Of a stretch of 64,000 nucleotides of DNA, positions 25,435-33,284 are shown piece after piece. Within the stretch, counting starts at the first letter, position 1; the number at the start of each line of letters is the position of its first letter. Below the pieces are notes generated by a model. That model saw nothing but the letters and a program-made list of their open reading frames with translations, did not search any database and was not told the DNA's origin. The DNA is from JAAUTT01 sp038213375. GTDB lineage: Bacteria > Bacteroidota > Bacteroidia > Bacteroidales > JAAUTT01. Made by a program: the position numbers and the translations under genes. Where the stretch lies: positions 1-64,000 of the forward strand of contig JBBQTB010000032.1 of NCBI GenBank assembly GCA_038213375.1, in the 5' to 3' direction.

Positions 25435-25709
25435 ATAAATTTAACCGCTACCAGGGCTAAGCTAAAAAATGTAACCAACATCGCAAACAACCAAATCAAT
25501 GTTCTGTTAGCTGTACTTTCAATTTTAATTTCCAATCTGGCAATATCTTCTCTTACTGAATGTATGTCATCTTTAGTTGCAAATCCGTCTTTTTTAGATT
25601 CAAATTCCTCATGTACTTTCATCTCAACATAATTAGTCAAGGCTGCTGCCTGTTCTTCGCCAACCTTGTCACGAAGGATTTTAATTAAGTCAAAACTTGT
25701 AATCATCAT
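25428..25709 (-). CDS. Small coiled-coil protein with C-terminal membrane anchor
   Basis: The 93-residue product has an N-terminal helical part (SFDLIKILRDKVGEEQAAAL), a charged coiled-coil (about 40-70, with ATKDDIHSVREDIARLEIKI) and a C-terminal membrane helix (about 72-91). The arrangement resembles bacterial DUF1640/CCDC90-like proteins, which are linked to stress or phage-related regions but whose function is not established. It sits between an integrase remnant and a MITE-like element and could be cargo of the lost element. Two terminator hairpins follow. Confidence 0.65.
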   Translation of the reverse strand: MMITSFDLIKILRDKVGEEQAAALTNYVEMKVHEEFESKKDGFATKDDIHSVREDIARLEIKIESTANRTLIWLFAMLVTFFSLALVAVKFIK

Positions 25710-25756
25710 CGTACTTGTTTTCCTAATTTTGAATGTTTTATAAAGTTAATAATTAT

Positions 25757-25897
25757 ATTAATGAGTCCACTCTAAAAACGATGTTTTTGGTAATTCGTAG
25801 TATTTATAGTTTCATATACTGCTGAATAATAACATGTTAAATTCGTGTAATTCGTGTAAATCGTGGCAAAAGGACTTTTTAGAGTTGACTCATTAAT
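25757..25897. mobile_element. MITE-like element with 22-bp inverted ends
   Basis: ATTAATGAGTCCACTCTAAA (start of the left end, 25757-25778) is mirrored at 25876-25897 with one mismatch over 22 bases. The 141-bp unit has no coding capacity. Its interior carries a direct repeat of ATTCGTGTAA. A short noncoding unit with near-perfect inverted ends is the hallmark of a nonautonomous transposon; no transposase of this type is in the window. Confidence 0.65.
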
Positions 25898-25902
25898 CAA
25901 TT

Positions 25903-26134
25903 CTATAAGGCTAATTTTGTGCAAAAAATGATAGATAATACACCCATCGTCCGGAGCAATTCCCCAATCGAGTTTTGACCTGGCTCGATCCCCGACAAAA
26001 CCGGAAGTTCAAAAGCAAATAAGGAAGTTATAAAATCCGAAGTTATAGCGTTAGCGATTTGCAGGGGAAGAAAACGCATTATGAAAGTGATTGAATAAAA
26101 TGAAATTATACGATTGAAGAACACGACGAATAAC
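25903..26134. other. Probable decayed sequence, unrecognised
   Basis: No intact gene is supported. The plus strand has short coding-like stretches (for example the SEVIALAICRGRKRIMKVIE region) interrupted by stops, and the interval ends in a strong terminator, so a small gene may have decayed here. A minus-strand frame of 77 codons has no protein-like features that I recognise. Confidence 0.3.
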
Positions 26135-26170
26135 AAAAACTATCAACTCTTTACCAAGTTGATAGTTTTT
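26135..26170 (+). terminator. Rho-independent terminator
   Basis: AAAAACTATCAACT (26135-26148) pairs with AGTTGATAGTTTTT (26157-26170) around an 8-base loop and is followed by a T-rich run. No intact gene precedes it on this strand, supporting the idea of a decayed transcription unit. Confidence 0.8.
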
Positions 26171-26314
26171 TCTTTTTCTTTTTTTTCACTTTAACAAACT
26201 AAAATCCATTAAATTTTATTTTATACCAACATTCTACTAATTTAATACAGAATTACCTGGTATCTTTCATGCTACTTTAATTTTTTTCCAAATTAAACTT
26301 TATTCTTTTAAATT

Positions 26315-27343
26315 ATGAAAAAAACAATTTTAACAATTGGCTTTACAGCTATTATTATTATTATTATTAGCAGTACTTCACTAATGGCTCAATCGAACTA
26401 CAAAATTGTAAATAAAATCCATGTCGAAGGCGAAGGTGGATGGGACTATCTAAATGTTGATGAAGTGAATGGTACATTATTTGTGTCACATGGCACCGTT
26501 GCACAAGCCATAGATATAAAAACAGGAAAACTGCTGGGAACCATACCAGACACAAAAGGTATTCATGGAATTGCCATCGCTAACGACCTTAATAAGGGCT
26601 TTACAAGCAATGGACGTGATTCGTCTGTAACTGTTTTTAATCTCAAAACGTTTGAAGTTATTACTAAAATAAAAATAAACGCACGAAACCCTGATGCGAT
26701 CTTATATGACCCTTTTTCTCACAAAGTATTTACATTCAACGGTGGAAGCAGCAATTCGACTGTAATTGATGCCAAGGATAACAAAGTATTGGCCAACATA
26801 CCTCTTGATGGAAAACCTGAATTTTCGGCAACTGATGGTAAAGGTAAAGTTTTTGTAAACATCGAAGACAAGAGTGTTATCAATGTGATCAATTCAACGT
26901 CTCTAAAAGTTGAGCAACACTGGGCGATAGCCCCTGGCGAAGAGCCCAGCGGATTGGCTTTAGACAATCAAAATCACAGGTTATTCAGTGTTTGTGGCAA
27001 TAAATTAATGGTTGTAACAGATGCTGAAACTGGTAAAGTGATTACTACTCTGCCAATTGGAGACCGTTGCGATGGAGTAGCATTCGATCCAGAAAAGAAA
27101 CGGGCTTACAGCTCCAACGGCGAAGGTTCAATAACCGTTGTTCAGGAAGTTAACAACAATAGTTTTAAGGTGCTTGAAACAATTAAAACTCAACCGGGAG
27201 CAAGAACTATAGCTATTAATAAAACAACACATCACCTATATTTATCTACTGCAGAGTTTGAGTCAGCTCCCTCAGAAAATAACCGAAGGCCAGCTATAAA
27301 ACCTAATTCCTTTGAAATTCTTGATGTGGAAACATTAAAATAA
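26315..27343 (+). CDS. Secreted YVTN/NHL-type beta-propeller protein
   Basis: The 342-residue protein has a signal peptide (about 1-25, ending SLMAQ) followed by repeated strands of a seven-bladed propeller, each with a pattern such as IDIKTGKLLGTIPD, VFNLKTFEVITKIK, IDAKDNKVLANIPL and TDAETGKVITTLPI. This is the YncE/YVTN family, periplasmic or secreted proteins of mostly unknown role; some bind DNA, nucleotides or metals. No catalytic motif is seen. It appears to be monocistronic. Confidence 0.85.
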   Translation: MKKTILTIGFTAIIIIIISSTSLMAQSNYKIVNKIHVEGEGGWDYLNVDEVNGTLFVSHGTVAQAIDIKTGKLLGTIPDTKGIHGIAIANDLNKGFTSNGRDSSVTVFNLKTFEVITKIKINARNPDAILYDPFSHKVFTFNGGSSNSTVIDAKDNKVLANIPLDGKPEFSATDGKGKVFVNIEDKSVINVINSTSLKVEQHWAIAPGEEPSGLALDNQNHRLFSVCGNKLMVVTDAETGKVITTLPIGDRCDGVAFDPEKKRAYSSNGEGSITVVQEVNNNSFKVLETIKTQPGARTIAINKTTHHLYLSTAEFESAPSENNRRPAIKPNSFEILDVETLK

Positions 27344-27566
27344 TTGTCAAGCCAACCTTTGTCGAAATTAAATGATAAGGATTTTGATTTTGAGACAGGA
27401 CAAAAGTATGAAATGATAAAAAAATTGGTGTTACCCGGAAAAACTGAAACAGGAATAAAATGTATTTTTTATACTCTGTAAATTACTTTAGTTTACTTGA
27501 GCCATCACTAATTTGACCTTTGTAATGTTACTATAACTCAATCGTTTTTTATGTATGACAAAATAA

Positions 27567-27596
27567 ACAGCCGCCCTTCTTTCAAAAGGCGGCTGT
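27567..27596 (-). terminator. Terminator of the 31-residue-repeat protein gene
   Basis: ACAGCCGCC (27567-27575) pairs with GGCGGCTGT (27588-27596), extended by CTT/AAG inside. On the minus strand it is followed by TTTATTTTG. It lies about 50 bases after the stop of the gene at 27649-28263. Confidence 0.75.
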
Positions 27597-27648
27597 GTTG
27601 TTATATAGAGGAAAAATGATTTTAAAAAATCGGAATTCTTAGTTTGTT

Positions 27649-28263
27649 TTAGAATGCATTCGCAATCTGATCTTCCTGAACGGAGATCGTTTTATTTAAG
27701 TCAAACTTTACGTTGACTGCCATCAGTTCATCCATTAACCGATTCAGCTCACTGTTTTCTTCGATAGCTTCAGTTACTGATATAGTTTGGTTTACATCGA
27801 ATTTCATATTTGCTAAAAGCACATCGCTTAATTGGTTCAATTCGATGTTTTCATCTTCAGCTTCTGTTATTGAAATGGATTTATTAACATCAAACTTCAT
27901 GTTTGCCATCAGGTTATCAGTTAACCTATTCAGCTCACTGTTTTCTTCATTTGCTTCAGTTACAGTTATTGTTTGGCTTACATCGAATTTTGCATTTTCT
28001 AACAGTTTTTCCGTTAATCCGGTTAGTTCATTTTCAGCGATAAACGCAGATAATGAATGCATTTCGGAAACAGATACTGAATTATTAAGGTCAAATTTAA
28101 TTTTGCATTTTTCAATCAGGCGATTAGCCATGTTGTTCAGTTCTGTAATTCCGTTTTCCAAGGTTACTTTATGATATGCTTTTTGAGCATCAAGGTTTGT
28201 CGACATTAGAACAATTGCGATTGTTACTGAAATAATTCCGTTTATAATATTTAAAGTTTTCAT
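27649..28263 (-). CDS. Secreted protein made of five 31-residue repeats
   Basis: I do not recognise a family. After a signal peptide (MKTLNIINGIISVTIAIVL, then MSTNLDAQ), about 165 residues consist of five imperfect copies of a 31-residue unit. The later units read like ELNRLTDNLMANMKFDVNKS followed by ISITEAEDEN, so each has an amphipathic helix and a KFDVNxxISVTEA strand. The DNA period in the last copies is exactly 93 bases, so the repeats expanded by recent duplication. The protein is very acidic, has no cysteine in the repeats, and ends shortly after the last unit. I started at the ATG of 28263 because the signal peptide begins there; the longer frame adds nine residues. A surface or periplasmic binding or structural role is a guess. 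Confidence 0.75.
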   Translation of the reverse strand: MKTLNIINGIISVTIAIVLMSTNLDAQKAYHKVTLENGITELNNMANRLIEKCKIKFDLNNSVSVSEMHSLSAFIAENELTGLTEKLLENAKFDVSQTITVTEANEENSELNRLTDNLMANMKFDVNKSISITEAEDENIELNQLSDVLLANMKFDVNQTISVTEAIEENSELNRLMDELMAVNVKFDLNKTISVQEDQIANAF

Positions 28264-29416
28264 TTTTTCTATTTTTAAGGTTGATGCCATAAATACATCA
28301 CATTTTATGCCAAACTTTATAAATATCTAAATAATAGATATTTAATAATATTATTCATACTGAATTCTAAAAAAAAAATGATATTTTGATACACCCGGTG
28401 TTCGATTTCGTTCATTGTAATCTTTTTTTTGAATAGTATTTAGGCTCTTTCTATAATGACCGTTTACCTAAGAATTTTCCAAAGATTTCATCTTTTCATA
28501 TGCGATTACTCAAACATCGGTATCTTGTATTACCCTCTTAATCTATTTTTTCCGAAGTAATGCAAATGATAAAGCCTATAAAAATTGAAAAAACCAAAAA
28601 GGGAGATAAAACCAATTTGTTCATATATTTTGGAGATAAAATGGGAAATACTGTACCTACCAGCCAAGACTTGTCGCAAGTAAGGTGGAATAATAGATTT
28701 ATTAAAATAGGAACGACTTCCATATGGGCAGATCCTCGCACAAATGGAACAAAAAGACAAGGTATTTTCAAACATAAGCTTTTGCATGTAATTGGATTTT
28801 CTCACCCTCAAAAAACTAAATTGTATAAAGTCGTATTATCTCCATTTTTTTTTGTGACGAAAGATCGTGAGATGATCCTAATATTGTCTTAATATATAAA
28901 TATACTGACATGGATATAACCGCTTTAAGTATATTATGTGATAAGAGTTTACCAAATGGATTGAGCCTTAAAGCATTTAATAGTGCTTATCAGCTATTTT
29001 TAAATAGTAATGGAAAGAGATAATGTTTAAAAGATCATCGGTAATATATTAGATAATAAGCTAAACAAAAGTGATATATTTCAATATCCAAATGTTTTGT
29101 CTGGCAATTCTGGTATTTTATAACCTGGAGGTAAGCAGTGGCAATGGAGTAGTTCTTAACATCAGCAAAAATATGGTTTTTGAGAATTTCCGGTGTATTG
29201 GATATACCAAAAAGCTATTTAACATATCGGGTAAAAGCACTTCATCAATCCGTTTATCAGCGATTGGGGAAAAACTAAATGCGAATGATTTTGAACTTAG
29301 TAGCGATGTGGATAGCAAAAATATCATTCAATAGTTTTTGGGAAAGAGTATAAACTTGTGAAAATTGAATCTTTATGGTTATATTACCAAAGCTATTTCA
29401 ATAAAAAAATAAGAAT
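28264..29416. other. Gene-poor stretch with short unrecognised frames
   Basis: No recognisable gene. Three plus-strand frames are open: 28560-28892 (110 codons), 28910-29023 (37 codons) and 29071-29334 (87 codons). Between 28910 and 29334, protein-like pieces appear in successive frames (SLPNGLSLKAFNSAYQLFLN, then NKSDIFQYPNVLSGNSGIL, then NISKNMVFENFRCIGYTKKL), which suggests one decayed gene with frameshifts rather than three genes. I could not assign a family to any piece. Confidence 0.35.
28560..28892 (+). CDS. Hypothetical protein, doubtful
   Basis: A 110-residue open frame with mixed charged and hydrophobic residues and no known motif. It is lysine-rich near the start (KPIKIEKTKKGDKTN) and has no signal peptide or membrane helix. 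Two minus-strand frames cover the same bases and cannot be excluded. Codon use is not distinctive. I list it only because it is the longest open frame in this stretch. Confidence 0.25.
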   Translation: MQMIKPIKIEKTKKGDKTNLFIYFGDKMGNTVPTSQDLSQVRWNNRFIKIGTTSIWADPRTNGTKRQGIFKHKLLHVIGFSHPQKTKLYKVVLSPFFFVTKDREMILILS

Positions 29417-30229
29417 ATGAAAATATTAGTGCAGTTTTTATCAGATAAAAAAGTGTTTATTCTTTTGTTTTTGAGTGTTCTTACTTTTCATCAAAACATG
29501 GAAGCCCAAATCGCTGTTGGGTTGGATAATTGGTTTAATCGCGAGACAAATGTGAAAACCGGGAAACCTTTTCATTATTTGTGGACCGATACCGCCTCAA
29601 GTGGATATTCACGATGGGGAGAAATATTCACAAAAAAAGGTGCAATTATTTCAACCCTGGGTCATCAACCAGATGTCGCTAGCCTCAGCAAGTTGGATAT
29701 TTACATTATTGTCGATCCTGACACAACTACCGAAAGTCAATCACCAAATTATATCATGCCTAATGATGCTAAAGCCATTGAGCAATGGGTTAAAAAAGGA
29801 GGAGTATTGGTATTGCTTGCTAATGATGGGCCAAATTGCGAATTTACTCATTTGAATCAATTGGCCGTGAGGTATGGAATCATCTTTAACCATGTGAGTC
29901 TGCATCCGGTATTAAACAATAAGTGGGATATGGGCGCATTTATATCATTGCCCAATCATCCGATGTTTATTGGGGTATCAAAAATATATTTAAAGGAAAT
30001 ATCCTCTCTTACCCTGAGCAAACCTGCAACACCTATCCTTGAGGAAAATGGGCATGTTTTTATGGGCGAAAGCCGGGTAGGGAAGGGGCTTGTATTGGCC
30101 ATTGGCGATCCTTGGATTTACAATGAGTATATGGATCATGATCGTTTACCTGTGGATTTTCAAAACCGTGAAGCAGCCATAAGTTTAACTAACTATTTGT
30201 TACTAAACTGCCGAAAAAAAGGGGAATAA
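29417..30229 (+). CDS. Secreted GATase-like/DUF4350-type domain protein
   Basis: The 270-residue protein has a signal peptide (about 1-31, ending NMEAQ) and one domain resembling the glutamine-amidotransferase-like (DUF4350) module. In Bacteroidota that module is often fused to GH88 unsaturated glucuronyl or rhamnogalacturonyl hydrolases. Supporting segments are DNWFNRE, FHYLWTDTASSGYSRWGEIF, DIYIIVDPDTTTES, WVKKGGVLVLLANDGPNCE, and GKGLVLAIGDPWIYNEY near the end. It lacks the nucleophile Cys of true amidotransferases. Here it stands alone, without the GH88 domain, two genes upstream of a mannanase. A carbohydrate-related role is inferred. Confidence 0.7.
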   Translation: MKILVQFLSDKKVFILLFLSVLTFHQNMEAQIAVGLDNWFNRETNVKTGKPFHYLWTDTASSGYSRWGEIFTKKGAIISTLGHQPDVASLSKLDIYIIVDPDTTTESQSPNYIMPNDAKAIEQWVKKGGVLVLLANDGPNCEFTHLNQLAVRYGIIFNHVSLHPVLNNKWDMGAFISLPNHPMFIGVSKIYLKEISSLTLSKPATPILEENGHVFMGESRVGKGLVLAIGDPWIYNEYMDHDRLPVDFQNREAAISLTNYLLLNCRKKGE

Positions 30230-30237
30230 TAAAATAA

Positions 30238-31056
30238 CTACTTTACTTTTACTCCTTTGTTATAAATATCCTGAATAACAAGACCGGCTAGGGTAAACCC
30301 GAATATTGCAGTTATATGGGCGATAGTGCCGTTGATTTTGGCTTTCATGCTGCACCATTCATGATTGGCCAGATCAGGATCTCCTGTACCATTTTTTGAT
30401 TTTGGACAGAGGCATTTTTCAGTTCCACATGAAGCATTTTCTCCTTTATTTTCGAGTACTTCGTTGCTGTATACGCACATGAATTTTTTTGCAGGTAAGT
30501 CACCGTCACCCTGGCGAATTTTTTTTCGAAGCATCGCACCTAAAGGGCATCCTTCTAATTTCCAGAATTCAGCAACACATATTCGTGTAGGATCTACTTT
30601 CAGCGAAGCGCCCATGGAGGAAAAGAACCCTGCATTCGTTTTGGTAGCTGATCGGATAAGGTGAATCTTGTTCCCAAGACTATCGATTGCATCCACAATA
30701 TAGTCAAATGTGTCCAGATTGAACTGTTCGGAATTATCCTTACTATATATTTTCTGTATCGCGGTAATTTCTGCGTGTGGGTTGATTTCTAATAACCGCT
30801 TTTTTAATACTTCGGTCTTAACCTCACCCACAGTAAGTGTTGTGGCATGTATCTGTCTGTTGATATTTGTGATGCACACTCTATCGGAATCTACAATGGT
30901 AAGTTTGCGTATGCCAGTACGTACAAGGCTTTCAGCGCACCAACTCCCTACTCCGCCTATCCCAAAAATGATGACATTTTTCTGAGATATCCTGTCCATT
31001 CTATCTTTTCCCAAAAGCAGTTCAGTACGCTGGAAAATTCCACTTTCAGTTCCCAT
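30238..31056 (-). CDS. tcdA: tRNA threonylcarbamoyladenosine dehydratase
   Basis: This ThiF/E1-like enzyme uses ATP to cyclise the t6A modification of ANN-decoding tRNAs to ct6A. At 272 residues it matches TcdA. It carries the nucleotide-binding GIGGVGSWCAESLVRTGI (about 31-48), DSDRVCITNINRQIHA (about 56-71), and a C-terminal hydrophobic segment (about 245-265) resembling the membrane-associated tail of E. coli TcdA. Cysteines in the GENASCGTEKCLCPKS region are typical. It is convergent with the DUF4350-like gene, with an 8-base gap. Confidence 0.92.
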   Translation of the reverse strand: MGTESGIFQRTELLLGKDRMDRISQKNVIIFGIGGVGSWCAESLVRTGIRKLTIVDSDRVCITNINRQIHATTLTVGEVKTEVLKKRLLEINPHAEITAIQKIYSKDNSEQFNLDTFDYIVDAIDSLGNKIHLIRSATKTNAGFFSSMGASLKVDPTRICVAEFWKLEGCPLGAMLRKKIRQGDGDLPAKKFMCVYSNEVLENKGENASCGTEKCLCPKSKNGTGDPDLANHEWCSMKAKINGTIAHITAIFGFTLAGLVIQDIYNKGVKVK

Positions 31057-31208
31057 ATTAATAACCGATTAGATCGCCGGAGCCAATTTATATATGGTCG
31101 GCAAAAATATGAAAAAGATAGGTTCAAAAGTAAATGTTATCAAGTTTTAATCATCGGCAATTTGAATAAATGCTTTTTGGAAATTTCTAAAATTTTCCCC
31201 AAACAACA

Positions 31209-31364
31209 ATGAAATTAAAAAATTTAATTCTATATTTCGAATGGTTACCTAAAGATACTAACCAACATAAGGTGGATAGTAATAACTTCGATTTAATTGA
31301 ACAGTCAGGTATAGACTGTATATACTATAACATAGATAAGTCTTTGATAATAACTATTAAATAA
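31209..31364 (+). CDS. Possible 51-residue protein
   Basis: A short open frame (start MKLKNLILYFEWLPKDTNQH) precedes the mannanase gene by 24 bases. It has no signal peptide and no family that I know. It may be chance or a leader peptide; the region is AT-rich and must also hold the mannanase promoter. Confidence 0.2.
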   Translation: MKLKNLILYFEWLPKDTNQHKVDSNNFDLIEQSGIDCIYYNIDKSLIITIK

Positions 31365-31387
31365 AACATTTAATCAAATATTCAAAT

Positions 31388-32485
31388 ATGAAAAAAATGT
31401 TTCTGCTAATGATGGTCTTAATATGTTTCGCGGCTATGGCAGCAGAGATCAATCCAACTGATCCTAAAGCCACAAAAGAAACAGTAAGCTTATACCGTAA
31501 TCTCATGAAGCTGCAGCATCTGGGTTTAATGTTCGGACATCAGGATGACTTACCTTATGGAAACGGATGGATATATGAAGATGGCCGCTCCGACGTGAAA
31601 GATGTTTGCGGCGATTACCCAGCTGTTTATGGCTGGGAATTGGGACACCTCGAATTAGGCGCTCGTTATAGTCTCGATTCAGTTCATTTCGATAAGATTC
31701 AAGGCTTTATAAAAACAGTTTATGAACGTGGTGGGATTAATACGATTAGCTGGCATTTTCGTAATCCGCTAACCGGTGGAACTGCTTGGGATGTTTCTTC
31801 GAAAGAGGTGGTGGCATCCATTTTGCCCGGAGGGATAAAACATGCCTTGTATCTTCAATACCTCGATAAGCTAGCTGATTTTATGCTTAGTTTGAAAACC
31901 GATGATGGAAAATTCATCCCTGTAATATTCCGCCCGTTCCATGAACATACCGGAAGTTGGTTCTGGTGGGGAAAAAACCTATGTACTGCCGATGACTATA
32001 AAGCATTATGGAGATTTACAGTGAAATACCTTCGTGACACCAAAAATATACATCATCTTCTTTATACATATTCTACCGATCGTTTTAATACTCTTAATGA
32101 ATATGTTGAACGTTATCCGGGCGATGACATCATCGATTTATTGGCTTTTGATCTCTATGATCGGGGCGCTGATTTTAAGGATGTATTGAAAAATTGTGCC
32201 GGTATTGTATCGAAACTTGCCGCTGAAAAAAACAAAATAGGAGCCATGAGCGAAACCGGTGGGCCTATTGCAAAAGATACCCAATGGTGGACCAAAACGT
32301 TGCTGGAAACTCTCCGTCCATTCGATTTGGCTTATGTATTGGTTTGGCGTAACCCGGCACATATGCCTGAGGCCGCCTTTGCTCCATACAAGGGACATCC
32401 GAGTTCGGACGATTTTATAAAGTTTTACAACGATCCTAAAACCCTTTTCCAAAAGAAAATTAGCCAAATGAATATTTACAAATAG
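31388..32485 (+). CDS. GH26 beta-mannanase, secreted
   Basis: This glycoside hydrolase family 26 enzyme cleaves beta-1,4-mannosidic bonds in mannans. After a signal peptide (1-18), a single (beta/alpha)8 domain fills the 365 residues. The acid/base Glu186 lies in VIFRPFHEHTGSWFWWG and the nucleophile Glu289 in GAMSETGG. MFGHQDDLPYG (about 48-58), TISWHFRNPLTGG and the substrate-site Trp residues are typical of the family. No carbohydrate-binding module, lipobox or T9SS tail is present, so it is likely periplasmic. No SusC/D pair is next to it, so this is not a standard polysaccharide utilisation locus. Confidence 0.93.
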   Translation: MKKMFLLMMVLICFAAMAAEINPTDPKATKETVSLYRNLMKLQHLGLMFGHQDDLPYGNGWIYEDGRSDVKDVCGDYPAVYGWELGHLELGARYSLDSVHFDKIQGFIKTVYERGGINTISWHFRNPLTGGTAWDVSSKEVVASILPGGIKHALYLQYLDKLADFMLSLKTDDGKFIPVIFRPFHEHTGSWFWWGKNLCTADDYKALWRFTVKYLRDTKNIHHLLYTYSTDRFNTLNEYVERYPGDDIIDLLAFDLYDRGADFKDVLKNCAGIVSKLAAEKNKIGAMSETGGPIAKDTQWWTKTLLETLRPFDLAYVLVWRNPAHMPEAAFAPYKGHPSSDDFIKFYNDPKTLFQKKISQMNIYK

Positions 32486-32832
32486 CCTTGCACCTCTGCT
32501 GCTAAAGAAGGACATTTCCTATAAAAAATTAAAACGATACTTAAGGTAATGTGAAAAATGTAATTGCAAATATTATTCAATGTCGTTTATTCTATTTTTT
32601 GGTTTTATATAGACCTAAGCGCTCAACTTAGTTTGTAATTGCGCTCCTAAAACTGCCATTTTAGACACACTATTTGTTTTTTAATTTAACTTATATAAAT
32701 TTCTAATAGTTAAATTTTTTAAAACAAACTCTCGTTTTTCTTAAAAATGATGCATATCTTGCTCACATGTTGTAAAACACCTGCAATTACTATTAAACTT
32801 TTAAGTAAACAATATCGAAATGGAGGATTTCT
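32486..32832. other. Intergenic region upstream of the oxoacid operon
   Basis: Nothing coding is recognised in about 350 AT-rich bases. It must carry the promoter of the operon starting at 32833; no exact TTTG-N19-TAnnTTTG match was found. A GGAGG sequence lies 8 bases before the ACT gene start, an unusually strong Shine-Dalgarno for this phylum. Confidence 0.4.
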
Positions 32833-33258
32833 ATGACAATTAAGCAGATTTCCGTATTCCTCGAAAATAAATCTGGTCGGTTAGCGGAAGTATTGGATAC
32901 CCTGGGCGGAGAAAATATTAAGATTAATGCATTAACCATTGCCGACACATCTGATTTTGGCATACTCAGATTAATTGTAAATAATTTTCAAAAGGCAGTG
33001 GATGCCTTAAAAGTAAAAGGTTTCACTGTAAATATTACTGATGTAGTAGCGGTGTCGACGCCCAATCAGGCCGGATCATTTGCCAAAGTGTTAAGAACTC
33101 TTTCAGATGAAACCATCAGTATCGAATACATGTATGCTTTTAAAGCTGAGAATAGCGCTATTATTATTCTTCGTCCCGACAGTATTGATTTGGCGTTAAA
33201 TGTCCTTAATAATCATAAAATTAGTTTGTTAAGTACGGAGGATTTGCAGAATCTATAA
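32833..33258 (+). CDS. Tandem ACT-domain regulatory protein
   Basis: The 141-residue protein consists of two ACT domains (about 1-68 and 70-141). The first begins with KQISVFLENKSGRLAEVLDTL and the second with TPNQAGSFAKVLRTLSDETISIEY, the usual glycine-bearing turn for amino-acid binding. Stand-alone double-ACT proteins next to phenylacetate-CoA ligase and 2-oxoacid oxidoreductase genes are common in anaerobes and probably sense an amino acid. It is the first gene of the cluster and begins after a GGAGG ribosome-binding site. Confidence 0.88.
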   Translation: MTIKQISVFLENKSGRLAEVLDTLGGENIKINALTIADTSDFGILRLIVNNFQKAVDALKVKGFTVNITDVVAVSTPNQAGSFAKVLRTLSDETISIEYMYAFKAENSAIIILRPDSIDLALNVLNNHKISLLSTEDLQNL

Positions 33259-33284
33259 AAATCAACGATAGATAATAACAACCA

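Noticed and set aside
25903..26136. Minus-strand 77-codon frame as a membrane protein
   Set aside because: No start context, no family, and the opposite strand shows broken coding-like pieces followed by a terminator, so a decayed plus-strand gene is more likely.
28530..28811. Minus-strand frames of 77-93 codons with several cysteines
   Set aside because: Two overlapping frames compete with a plus-strand frame, and no Fe-S or zinc pattern is consistent with the cysteines.
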